Shown here piece after piece: positions 1-8,078 of a DNA stretch of 22,100 nt. Numbering within the stretch: position 1 is the stretch's first letter; each line of letters begins with the position of its first letter. This DNA is from Burkholderiaceae bacterium (GTDB lineage: Bacteria > Pseudomonadota > Gammaproteobacteria > Burkholderiales > Burkholderiaceae_C). The notes beneath the pieces were generated by a model, which saw nothing but the letters and a program-made list of their open reading frames with translations, did no database searches and was not told the origin of the DNA. The stretch lies in the NCBI GenBank assembly GCA_025458585.1, contig JALOSD010000006.1, positions 1 to 22,100 of the forward strand, read 5' to 3'. Position numbers and translations under genes: made by a program.

Positions 1-15
1 TCCGTCGCCCGCCGT

Positions 16-1848
<1,833 letters not shown>

Positions 1849-1913
1849 GCGATGCGCTCCTGTCGTTGCGATGGAGCCATCGTAATCGGGCCGGCATGGC
1901 GGATGCGTTCGTT

Positions 1914-1932
1914 TTGCACGCCACCCGTGCAA
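1914..1932. promoter_or_regulatory. Perfect 19-bp inverted repeat between glmS and the Lrp-like gene
   Basis: TTGCACG-N5-CGTGCAA is a perfect 7+7 inverted repeat. It lies 65 bp upstream of the glmS start and 53 bp upstream of the Lrp/AsnC-like start, in the divergent promoter region. Lrp/AsnC proteins commonly bind such dyads near their own genes, so an autoregulatory operator is a reasonable inference. Nothing in the sequence shows which protein binds. Confidence 0.45.
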
Positions 1933-1985
1933 TGAAGCGTCACCAGGGTTCGAACAGGGAACGATCATGCACAATTCAGTCGTCC

Positions 1986-2366
1986 ATGCACGAATCGTTC
2001 ATGATCGAGCTCGACGCCATCGACCGCCGCCTGCTCGACCTGCTGCAGGCCGACGCCAGCCGCAGCAACGTCGATCTCGCGGCGGCGGCGGGCGTGTCGC
2101 CGGCCACGGCGCTGCGGCGCGTCAAGCGCCTCGTCGACGGCGGCGTGGCGTTCGAGGCCCGCGCACTGGCCGAGGAGGCCGTGCAGCAGTGCTACCGCGT
2201 CTCGCCCGGCCCCGACTTCGTCCTCGTGCTCTGGCTGCCCGACATGCCGGCCTACGACGCGCTCGTGCGGCGCCTCTTCACGCAGGACGCGAACGTGCGC
2301 AACGTGAGGGCCTACTTCGCAGTTCAGCGCAGCAAGTTCGACCCGCGCATCCGGCTGCCGGCGTAG
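1986..2366 (+). CDS. Lrp/AsnC-family transcriptional regulator, internally shortened
   Basis: DNA-binding regulator of the feast/famine family. The product is 126 residues, against about 150-165 for the family. Residues 9-53 form a complete AsnC-type helix-turn-helix (IDRRLLDLLQ, then GVSPATALRRVKRL). Residues 55-126 match the second half of the RAM effector domain (FEARALAEEAVQQCYRVSP, then DMPAYDALVRRLF and NVRNVRAYFAV). Between Val54 and Ala55 the stretch holding the interdomain linker and first RAM beta strand is absent: by comparison with E. coli Lrp about 32 residues, removed in frame. The ATG at 1986 is preferred; 2001 is an alternative, and the frame is open back to 1866 without family-like sequence. 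It is divergent from glmS and convergent with rlmI (10-bp gap). It may be a folding-impaired remnant, a real variant or an assembly error. Confidence 0.75.
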   Translation: MHESFMIELDAIDRRLLDLLQADASRSNVDLAAAAGVSPATALRRVKRLVDGGVAFEARALAEEAVQQCYRVSPGPDFVLVLWLPDMPAYDALVRRLFTQDANVRNVRAYFAVQRSKFDPRIRLPA

Positions 2367-2376
2367 CGCGCGGGTG

Positions 2377-3561
2377 TCAACGCGCCTTCAGGATCGCGAG
2401 CCCCTTCAGGTACTCGCCTTCCGGGAAGGCGAGCGTCGTCGGGTGGTCGCAAGCGCCTTCGAGGCGCGCCACCAGCGCGCCGTCGACGCCGGCGTCGATC
2501 GCGGCGCCGGCGACGATCTTGTGGAACAGCTCGGCGCCGACGCCCCCGGAGCAGCTGAAGGTCAGCAGCAGCCCGCCGGGGGCGAGCAGCTTCAGCGCGA
2601 GGCGGTTGATGTCCTTGTACGCGCGCGCGGCGCGTTCGGCGTGGGCGGCGGTGGGGGCGAACTTCGGCGGGTCGAGCACGATCGCGTCGAAGCGCTCGCC
2701 GGCCTTGAGCTGGTCGCGCAGCGTCTGGTTGACGTCGGCGTCGAGCCACTGCGCGCGGCCCGGATCGAAGCCGTTGAGCACGACGTGCGTGCGCCCGCGC
2801 TCGAGCGCGGGCGCCGACGAGTCGACGCTCGTCACCTCCTTCGCGCCGCCGGCCAGCGCCGCCACGCTGAAGCCTCCCGTGTAGCAGTAGCAGTTGAGCA
2901 CGCGCTCGCAGCCGAGGTGGCGCACCCAGGCGGCGAAGCGCGCGCGGTTGTTGCGCTGGTCGAGGTAGAAGCCCGTCTTGTGGCCCTCGGCGACGTCGAG
3001 CGTCAGGCGCCAGCCGTGTTCGCGGACCGTCACCTCGGTCGGTCCGGCGCCGCGCAGCCAGCCGGTGGCCGGCGGCAGGCCTTCGAGGCCGCGCACGCCC
3101 GAGTCCGAACGCTCGTACAGCCGCGTGCAGGCGGTGGCCTCGAGCAGCAGGTCGGCGATCGTCGCCTTCCAGCGCTCGGTGCCGGCGGCGAGGAACTGCG
3201 CGCTCAGCGTGTCGGCGTAGCGGTCGACGACGAGGCCGGGCAGGCCGTCGGCCTCGCCGTGCACCAGGCGCACGCCGTCGCTGTCGATCGGCAGGCGCGC
3301 GCGCAGCGCGACGGCGGTGGCGATGCGGCGGGCGAAGAAGTCGCGGTCGATGCGCTCGCCCTCGTCGAAGGTCCACGCGCGCACGCGGATCGCGCTCGTC
3401 GGGCTGTACGAACCCCAGGCGAGGAAGCGCCCGTCGTGCGCCTCGACGCGCACCGTCTCGCCGGCGTCGGCCTTGCCCTTCGCGACGCTGCCCTCGAACA
3501 CCCAGGGGTGGCGGCGCAGCAGCGAGCGTTCCTTGCCTTCGCGCAGGCGGATCGATTTCAT
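2377..3561 (-). CDS. rlmI: Class I SAM-dependent 23S rRNA (cytosine-C5) methyltransferase, RlmI-like
   Basis: Likely methylates a cytosine of 23S rRNA with SAM as donor, as E. coli RlmI does. The 394-residue product is close to E. coli RlmI (396). Residues 1-75 look like the N-terminal PUA-type RNA-binding domain (RHPWVFEGSV near residue 17). The central part carries KTGFYLDQRNNR (195-206), typical of the RlmI/RlmK group. The Rossmann methyltransferase core has LNCYCYTGGFSV (222-233), LDPPKF (296-301) and TFSCSGG (334-340). The frame is open upstream of 3561, but similarity begins at MKSIRLREGKE, so this ATG was chosen. It is last in the leftward run from lpxL, 22 bp after xerC. The exact target base is inferred from family membership only. 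Confidence 0.88.
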   Translation of the reverse strand: MKSIRLREGKERSLLRRHPWVFEGSVAKGKADAGETVRVEAHDGRFLAWGSYSPTSAIRVRAWTFDEGERIDRDFFARRIATAVALRARLPIDSDGVRLVHGEADGLPGLVVDRYADTLSAQFLAAGTERWKATIADLLLEATACTRLYERSDSGVRGLEGLPPATGWLRGAGPTEVTVREHGWRLTLDVAEGHKTGFYLDQRNNRARFAAWVRHLGCERVLNCYCYTGGFSVAALAGGAKEVTSVDSSAPALERGRTHVVLNGFDPGRAQWLDADVNQTLRDQLKAGERFDAIVLDPPKFAPTAAHAERAARAYKDINRLALKLLAPGGLLLTFSCSGGVGAELFHKIVAGAAIDAGVDGALVARLEGACDHPTTLAFPEGEYLKGLAILKAR

Positions 3562-3583
3562 GCCCGCATTGTCGCGGGCCGGC

Positions 3584-4525
3584 TCAGCCGCGCCGCTTCG
3601 CGCGCGGGTGCGCGGCGTCGTAGACCTTCGCGAGATGTTGGAAATCCAGCCGCGTGTAGACCTGCGTCGTCTGGATGTTCGCGTGGCCGAGCAGCTCCTG
3701 CACCGCGCGCAGGTCACCGCTGGACTGCAGCAGGTGCGACGCGAAGCTGTGGCGCAGCATGTGAGGGTGCACGTGCGTCGGCAGGCCGGCCTCGCGCGCC
3801 AGCAGCGCGAGCCGCGAGCGCACCTGGCTCGGCGTCAGGCGCGTGCCGCGGCGGCTGAGCAGCAGCGCCGGCTCGTCGGCACCCGGGCGCCGCAGCTGCG
3901 TGCGCACCTCGAGCCAGCGTGCCAGCGCCTGGCGCGCCGCCGCGCCCATTGGCACGCTGCGCCGCTTGCCGCCCTTGCCGAGCACGTGCACGCTCGCATC
4001 GGCCACGTCGATCCAGCCCGCGGCCTGCGCCGACGCGGTCGCATCGAGGCCGACGAGCTCGCCGACGCGCAGCCCGCAGCCGTAGAGCAACTCGACGATG
4101 CAGTGGTCGCGTGCGCGCAGCACCGGGTCGCCGGCGCCAGCGTCGTGCTCGGCGAGCGAGACCGCCTGGTCGACCGACAGCGCCTTCGGCAGCGGCTTCG
4201 TGTTGCGCGGCGCTCGCACGCCGTCGACCGGGTTCGCCGCGACGACGCCGCGCCGGCCCCACCAGCGGTACAGGCCGCGCCAGCCGGCGAGGATGATCGC
4301 GATGCTGCGCGGCGCGAGCCCCTGCGCGTGCAGCTGCGCGACCCAGCGCCGCACGTGGTGCGGCTGCACGTCGGCGAGCTCGACGCCTGCCTCGTGCGCG
4401 CGCTGCTGCAGGCGCCGCAGCGCGTCGGTGTACATCGCGACCGTACGCGGCGCGAGCCGGCGCTCGACCGCGAGGTGCTGCAGCCACGCCTGCAGCGCCT
4501 CGGTCAGCGGCGGCGCGTCGCTCAC
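3584..4525 (-). CDS. xerC: Tyrosine recombinase XerC
   Basis: Site-specific recombinase that works with XerD at dif to resolve chromosome dimers before cell division. The product has 313 residues, near the usual 300. The N-terminal SAM-like DNA-binding domain spans about residues 5-95. The catalytic domain shows all expected residues: Arg153 in GCGLRVGEL, Lys184 in LGKGGK, His255 and Arg258 in HPHMLRHSF, His281 in LLGHANIQTTQ, and nucleophile Tyr290 in VYTRLDF. It lies 7 bp downstream of the DUF484 gene and 22 bp upstream of rlmI, in the dapF-DUF484-xerC order common in proteobacteria, which favours XerC over XerD or an integrase. No att site or other phage gene is nearby. Confidence 0.95.
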   Translation of the reverse strand: MSDAPPLTEALQAWLQHLAVERRLAPRTVAMYTDALRRLQQRAHEAGVELADVQPHHVRRWVAQLHAQGLAPRSIAIILAGWRGLYRWWGRRGVVAANPVDGVRAPRNTKPLPKALSVDQAVSLAEHDAGAGDPVLRARDHCIVELLYGCGLRVGELVGLDATASAQAAGWIDVADASVHVLGKGGKRRSVPMGAAARQALARWLEVRTQLRRPGADEPALLLSRRGTRLTPSQVRSRLALLAREAGLPTHVHPHMLRHSFASHLLQSSGDLRAVQELLGHANIQTTQVYTRLDFQHLAKVYDAAHPRAKRRG

Positions 4526-4532
4526 GCGCGGT

Positions 4533-5225
4533 TCAGGCGGGGGTCACGAGCCGCGACAGCGCCGCGCTCGCGATTTCGCCGATGCGCAGCAGGAACTCGG
4601 TGCCCATGTCGCTGCCGTAGCGCGTCGGGTCGGGCGAACCGAGCACGAGCAGGCCGATCGCGCCGCGGCCGGCCTCGGCGCTGCCGTGGCGCAACGGCAC
4701 GAGCGCGATCGAGGTCACGGTGGCCGGGTCGTCGAGCCACTGCGCGGCCTCGAAGCCCGAGTTCAGCCCGCAGTAGGGCAGCCCGAGGCTCGCCGTGAAG
4801 CTCCTCACGTCGTCGCTCGCGCCCTGCGCGCTCGGCAGGTGGCGGTACGCGTCGGCGACGTTCCACACCCGCAGCGCAGCCTGCGGAATCAGGAACTGGT
4901 GCTTCAGCTCGCGCACCAGCACGTCGGGCAGCTCGGCGGCGTCGGCCGTCAGCAGGATCGCGCGCGTCCAGCGGTGCAGGCGGTCGGCGATCGCGACGTT
5001 CTCCTGCCCGTGGCGGATCATCTCGACGATCTTCAGCTCGAGACCCTTGATGCGCTCGCGCAGCATTTCCATCTGCCGCTCCTGCAGCGACACGGCGCGC
5101 TGCCCGTGCGGGCTCGTCAGCTGGATCGTCGCCAGCAACTCGGCGTGGCGCTCGAAGAAGCCCGGCGTGTTGGCCAGGTACTCGGCGATGTCGTGTTCGG
5201 TGATGCCCTGCACGCCGGAGCTCAT
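4533..5225 (-). CDS. DUF484 family protein (GAF-like)
   Basis: Conserved cytoplasmic protein of unknown biochemical function, 230 residues, the usual size of DUF484. The N-terminus (ITEHDIAEYLANTPGFFERHAELLATI) and the following SPHGQRAVSLQERQMEMLRERI are hallmarks of the family. About residues 45-75 are rich in Glu, Arg and Leu and may form a coiled coil. The remaining 150 residues resemble a GAF-type fold. It sits between dapF (25 bp upstream) and xerC (7 bp downstream), the standard position of this family. The spacing implies co-transcription and perhaps coupled translation with xerC. No ligand-binding residues can be assigned from the sequence alone. Confidence 0.9.
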   Translation of the reverse strand: MSSGVQGITEHDIAEYLANTPGFFERHAELLATIQLTSPHGQRAVSLQERQMEMLRERIKGLELKIVEMIRHGQENVAIADRLHRWTRAILLTADAAELPDVLVRELKHQFLIPQAALRVWNVADAYRHLPSAQGASDDVRSFTASLGLPYCGLNSGFEAAQWLDDPATVTSIALVPLRHGSAEAGRGAIGLLVLGSPDPTRYGSDMGTEFLLRIGEIASAALSRLVTPA

Positions 5226-5250
5226 GGCGCGGGGTCCTTCGGGGTGTGCT

Positions 5251-6105
5251 TCACAGGTCGATCTCTCCTTCGAAGACGGTCTGGGCGGGGCCGGTCATCA
5301 GCACCGGGGCGTCGCCGCCGGCCCATTCGATCGTCAGCCGCCCGCCGCGCGCCTCGACGTCGACGCGCGCGTCGAGCCAGCCCAGGCGGATGCCGGCGAC
5401 GACGGCGGCGCACGCGCCGGTGCCGCAGGCGAGCGTCTCGCCGGCGTCGCGCTCCCACACGCGCAGCCGCACGCGGCCGCGGTCGACGACCTGCACGAAG
5501 CCGGCGTTGACGCGGCGCGGGAAGCGCGGGTGGTGCTCGAGGCGCGGCCCGAGCGTGGTCACGGGGGCGGCGTCGACGTCGTCGACGCGCACGACGGCAT
5601 GCGGGTTGCCCATCGACAGCACGGCAGCCTCGACGACGGTGCCGTCGACGTCGAGCGGCCACAGGGCGAAGCCGTACACCTCGCGCGGCACGAGGCCGGC
5701 GGCGTCGAACGGCACGCGCGCCGGCTCGAACACCGGGCGGTTCATGTCGACGGTGACGCGGCCGTCGGCGCCGAGCCGCAGCTCGAGGCGGTTGTTGATG
5801 GTCTCGACCTGCAGCGTCGTCTTGTGCGAGAGCCCGTGGTCGACAACGTAGCGCACGAAGCAGCGCGCGCCGTTGCCGCAGTGCTCGACTTCCTCGCCGC
5901 TGGCGCCGTTGAAGATGCGGTAGCGGAAGTCGACGCCCGGCGTCGTGCTGCGCTCGACGACGAGGATCTGGTCGGCGCCGACGCCGAAGCGGCGGTCGCC
6001 GAGACGCTGCAGCCGGGTGCGGTCGAGCGAAAAGGGTTCGCGGGTCGCGTCGAGCACGACGAAGTCGTTGCCCGCGCCCTGCATCTTCGTGAAGCGCACC
6101 CGCAT
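5251..6105 (-). CDS. dapF: Diaminopimelate epimerase
   Basis: Cofactor-independent cytoplasmic enzyme converting LL- to meso-diaminopimelate, the lysine precursor and peptidoglycan cross-linking residue. The product has 284 residues, a normal length. Both catalytic cysteines are present: Cys76 in EEVEHCGNGARC and Cys227 in LACGTGACAA. Other family motifs are MQGAGNDFVV (8-17), IFNGASGEE (64-72) and SMGNPHAV (164-171). The frame stays open far upstream because of the high GC, but the family N-terminus MRVRFTKMQGAGNDF fixes the start at 6105. There is no strong ribosome site. It lies 35 bp after the second acyltransferase and 25 bp before the DUF484 gene, inside the leftward operon. Confidence 0.97.
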   Translation of the reverse strand: MRVRFTKMQGAGNDFVVLDATREPFSLDRTRLQRLGDRRFGVGADQILVVERSTTPGVDFRYRIFNGASGEEVEHCGNGARCFVRYVVDHGLSHKTTLQVETINNRLELRLGADGRVTVDMNRPVFEPARVPFDAAGLVPREVYGFALWPLDVDGTVVEAAVLSMGNPHAVVRVDDVDAAPVTTLGPRLEHHPRFPRRVNAGFVQVVDRGRVRLRVWERDAGETLACGTGACAAVVAGIRLGWLDARVDVEARGGRLTIEWAGGDAPVLMTGPAQTVFEGEIDL

Positions 6106-6140
6106 CGCGGGATTATCGCCGCCGGCTTCGCCGCTGCCTC

Positions 6141-7025
6141 TCAGGCGTAGACGCGCGGCTCGCCCTTGGGCCGCGTCTTGAAGCGCTTGTGCACCCACAG
6201 GTACTGTGCCGGCTGGCGCCGGATCTCGGCCTCGATCCACGCGTTCATGCGCTGCGCGTCGGCGATCGGGTCGTCGCCCGGCCAGTCGGTCCACGGCGGC
6301 AGGAAGCGCACGCGGTAGCCCTGGCCGCCGGGCAGGATCTCGGCGACCACCGGCTGCACGACCATGTCGAGCGAGCGCGCCATCTTCGACGGCGCGAGCA
6401 GCGTCGCCGCCGGCACGCCGAAGAAGGGCACGAACGCGGCCCCGCGGGCGCCGAAGTCCATGTCGGGCAGGTTGAAGAACGCGTGGCCGGCGCGGATCGC
6501 GCGCACCAGCCCCACCGCACCCTCGCGGCGCGTGAACAGCGCGCCGTTGCCGAAGCGCGAGCGGCCGGCGCGGATCGCGGCGTCGAAGCCCGCGTGGCTC
6601 TGCGCCTGGTAGATCGACGCCACCGGCCGCGTCTGGAACAGCTGCGTCGCCTGCCCGGCGACGTCGAGCGCGACGAAGTGCGGCGCGAGCCACATCACGG
6701 GCCGCTCGCTGCGCTCGGCGAAACCGACGTCGCCCTCGACGTGGATCAGGCGCTTCAGGCGCTCGGGCGACGCGTACCACAGCAGCCCGCGCTCGAGGAT
6801 GCTGCGCGCGAGCCAGCCGAAATGCTGCCGCACGAGCGCGCGGCGCTCGTGCGGCAGCAGCTCGGGCAGGCACAGCTCGACGTTGCGCAGCGCGACGCGC
6901 CGGCGCGAGCCGGCCAGCAGGTACAGCAGCGCGCCGAGCGCGCGGCCGACGCCCGCCTGCAGCGCCAGCGGCAGCGCCTGGAACGCATGCAGCAGCGCGA
7001 GGACGAGGCGAACGCCGAGGTTCAA
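6141..7025 (-). CDS. Lipid A biosynthesis acyltransferase, second copy (TTG start)
   Basis: Inner-membrane-associated acyltransferase of the LpxL/LpxM (HtrB/MsbB) family, which adds secondary acyl chains from acyl-ACP to Kdo-lipid A. The product has 294 residues. It has a hydrophobic N-terminus (LVLALLHAFQALPLAL), the catalytic motif as H-X4-D (His116 and Asp121 in HFVALD), a conserved FNLPDMDFG segment near residue 180, and the C-terminal signature PAQYLWVHKRFKTRP. No in-frame ATG or GTG exists near the expected start. A TTG at 7025 overlaps the TGA of the upstream acyltransferase (TTGA), with GGTGA a few bases before, so translational coupling is likely. It differs clearly from its neighbour. 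Which acyl position or chain each adds cannot be told here. Confidence 0.9.
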   Translation of the reverse strand: MNLGVRLVLALLHAFQALPLALQAGVGRALGALLYLLAGSRRRVALRNVELCLPELLPHERRALVRQHFGWLARSILERGLLWYASPERLKRLIHVEGDVGFAERSERPVMWLAPHFVALDVAGQATQLFQTRPVASIYQAQSHAGFDAAIRAGRSRFGNGALFTRREGAVGLVRAIRAGHAFFNLPDMDFGARGAAFVPFFGVPAATLLAPSKMARSLDMVVQPVVAEILPGGQGYRVRFLPPWTDWPGDDPIADAQRMNAWIEAEIRRQPAQYLWVHKRFKTRPKGEPRVYA

Positions 7026-7912
7026 GGGGTCACCGTGGCGCCGGCAGGCGCGTCGGGCCGGCGCGGGCCCTTGTAGCGGTTGTAGCCCCACAGGTACTGC
7101 GTCGGGCACTGGCGGATCACGCGCTCCATCTCGGCGTTGAGCACGCGCGCGCACGCGGCCTGCAGCGCCTCGTCGCTCTCGGCCGCGGTGGGCAACGGCT
7201 GCTGCGGCGCGCGCACGACGAGCTTCCAGCCCGCGCCGCGCGGCAGCCGCTCGGCCCACATCACGAGCCACGGCGCGCCGCCGAGCTGCACGAGGCGCGT
7301 GGCCAGCGTCATCGTGTAGGCCGGGCGGCCGAAGAACGGCGCCCACGCGCCCTGGCCCTGCGGCGGCACCTGGTCGGGCAGCAGGCCCACCGTCTCGCCG
7401 CGCTTGAGCGCGCGCAGCAGCTGGCGCACGCCGGCGAGCGTCGTCGGCGCGGTCGCGAGGCCGGGGCGCGAGCGCGCCTGTTCCTCGAAGGTGCGCAGCC
7501 ACGCCTGCTTGGCCGGGCGGTACAGCGCCGTCATCGGCCGCGCGCCGCCCCAGCGTTCGGCGTAGGCCTGCGCGCAGACCTCGAAGCTGCCCAGGTGCGG
7601 CGTCAGCAGCACGAGGCCGCGGCCGGCGGCGAGCGCCTCGTCGATCAGCGCGTCGCCGTCCCAGTTGACGTGGCGCGAGATCGGCTGCGCGTGCCGACCC
7701 AGCCACAGCCACGGCACCTCGGCGACGAAGCGGCCCGCTTCGGCCACCGCGGCGCGGATCTGCGCGCGCCCGAGGCCTGCGAGTTCGGCGTTCTCGCGCA
7801 GGCGCCGACGGTACGTCGGCGACGCAAGGTACGTCAGCCAGCCGAGCACCCCCCCGATCGCGTGGAGCCACGGCAGCGGCCAGTTCGACAGCCAGCGAAC
7901 CAGGGTCAGCAT
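7022..7912 (-). CDS. lpxL: Lipid A biosynthesis lauroyl acyltransferase, first copy
   Basis: Member of the same LpxL/HtrB acyltransferase family, 296 residues, first gene of the leftward operon. It has an N-terminal hydrophobic segment (about residues 10-30) for membrane association, the canonical catalytic H-X4-E (His106 and Glu111 in HLGSFE), LLPDQVPPQGQG in the middle (the substrate-site region of the family), and the C-terminal signature PTQYLWGYNRYKGPR. The ATG at 7912 gives a normal-length protein. It is divergent from metK across 166 bp, where the metK TATAAT box begins only 6 bp from this start codon, so the two promoters must overlap or sit back to back. The lpxL symbol is by family; exact acyl specificity is unknown. 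Confidence 0.88.
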   Translation of the reverse strand: MLTLVRWLSNWPLPWLHAIGGVLGWLTYLASPTYRRRLRENAELAGLGRAQIRAAVAEAGRFVAEVPWLWLGRHAQPISRHVNWDGDALIDEALAAGRGLVLLTPHLGSFEVCAQAYAERWGGARPMTALYRPAKQAWLRTFEEQARSRPGLATAPTTLAGVRQLLRALKRGETVGLLPDQVPPQGQGAWAPFFGRPAYTMTLATRLVQLGGAPWLVMWAERLPRGAGWKLVVRAPQQPLPTAAESDEALQAACARVLNAEMERVIRQCPTQYLWGYNRYKGPRRPDAPAGATVTP

Positions 7913-7917
7913 GTTTC

Positions 7918-7923
7918 TATAAT
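7918..7923 (+). promoter_or_regulatory. metK promoter -10 box (TATAAT)
   Basis: A perfect sigma-70 consensus TATAAT stands out in very GC-rich DNA. It would place the transcript start at about 7930, at the foot of the leader stem beginning at 7928. No convincing -35 hexamer is seen 16-18 bp upstream. Confidence 0.65.
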
Positions 7924-7927
7924 CGAG

Positions 7928-8078
7928 CCATCGCCGAGTTAAAGGACAACTTGCGGGGCGATGGGCGCCGAAGGGCGGGGCCCGAAATACCGCTAAAGCG
8001 TTCGCCGCTCACCAGGCCCCAGCGAGGTACGGAAGCCGGCAACGCCGGGCTCCCTCAACCTCACCGGAGTTTAAGCAA
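7928..8078 (+). ncRNA. Structured metK 5' leader, candidate SAM-II-type riboswitch
   Basis: The leader opens with a perfect 8-bp stem, CCATCGCC (7928-7935) with GGCGATGG (7957-7964), enclosing a 21-nt loop that starts GAG-TTAAAGG and ends CTTGCGG. Downstream, CCGC at 7990-7993 can pair with GCGG at 7953-7956 of the loop to form an H-type pseudoknot, and is followed by TAAAG. The islands TTGC in the loop and GCTAAA 3' of the stem are, from memory, conserved in SAM-II riboswitches, and the position before metK fits a SAM sensor. The stem and pseudoknot are separated by a GC-rich insert (7965-7985), so a long-loop variant would be needed. A second hairpin (about 8032-8052) and a CGGAG ribosome site follow. 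Structure is seen; ligand and class are inference. Confidence 0.5.

Noticed and set aside
1866..1985. Upstream start extending the Lrp-like protein by 40 residues
   Set aside because: The extra residues do not resemble the family and would be encoded across the 19-bp dyad; homology starts at the MHESFMIELD region.
3584..4525. Tyrosine recombinase as a phage or island integrase
   Set aside because: All XerC residues and the dapF-DUF484-xerC context are present; no att repeats, tRNA or phage genes are nearby.
6141..7025. Second acyltransferase seemed a broken or fused gene because no ATG or GTG start is present
   Set aside because: A TTG at 7025 overlapping the upstream stop, with GGTGA before it, gives a normal-length protein, so no frameshift is needed.
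8032..8065. Second hairpin of the metK leader as an intrinsic terminator
   Set aside because: The stem is bulged and followed by CCCTCAACCTC rather than a T-run, so it lacks the terminator feature.
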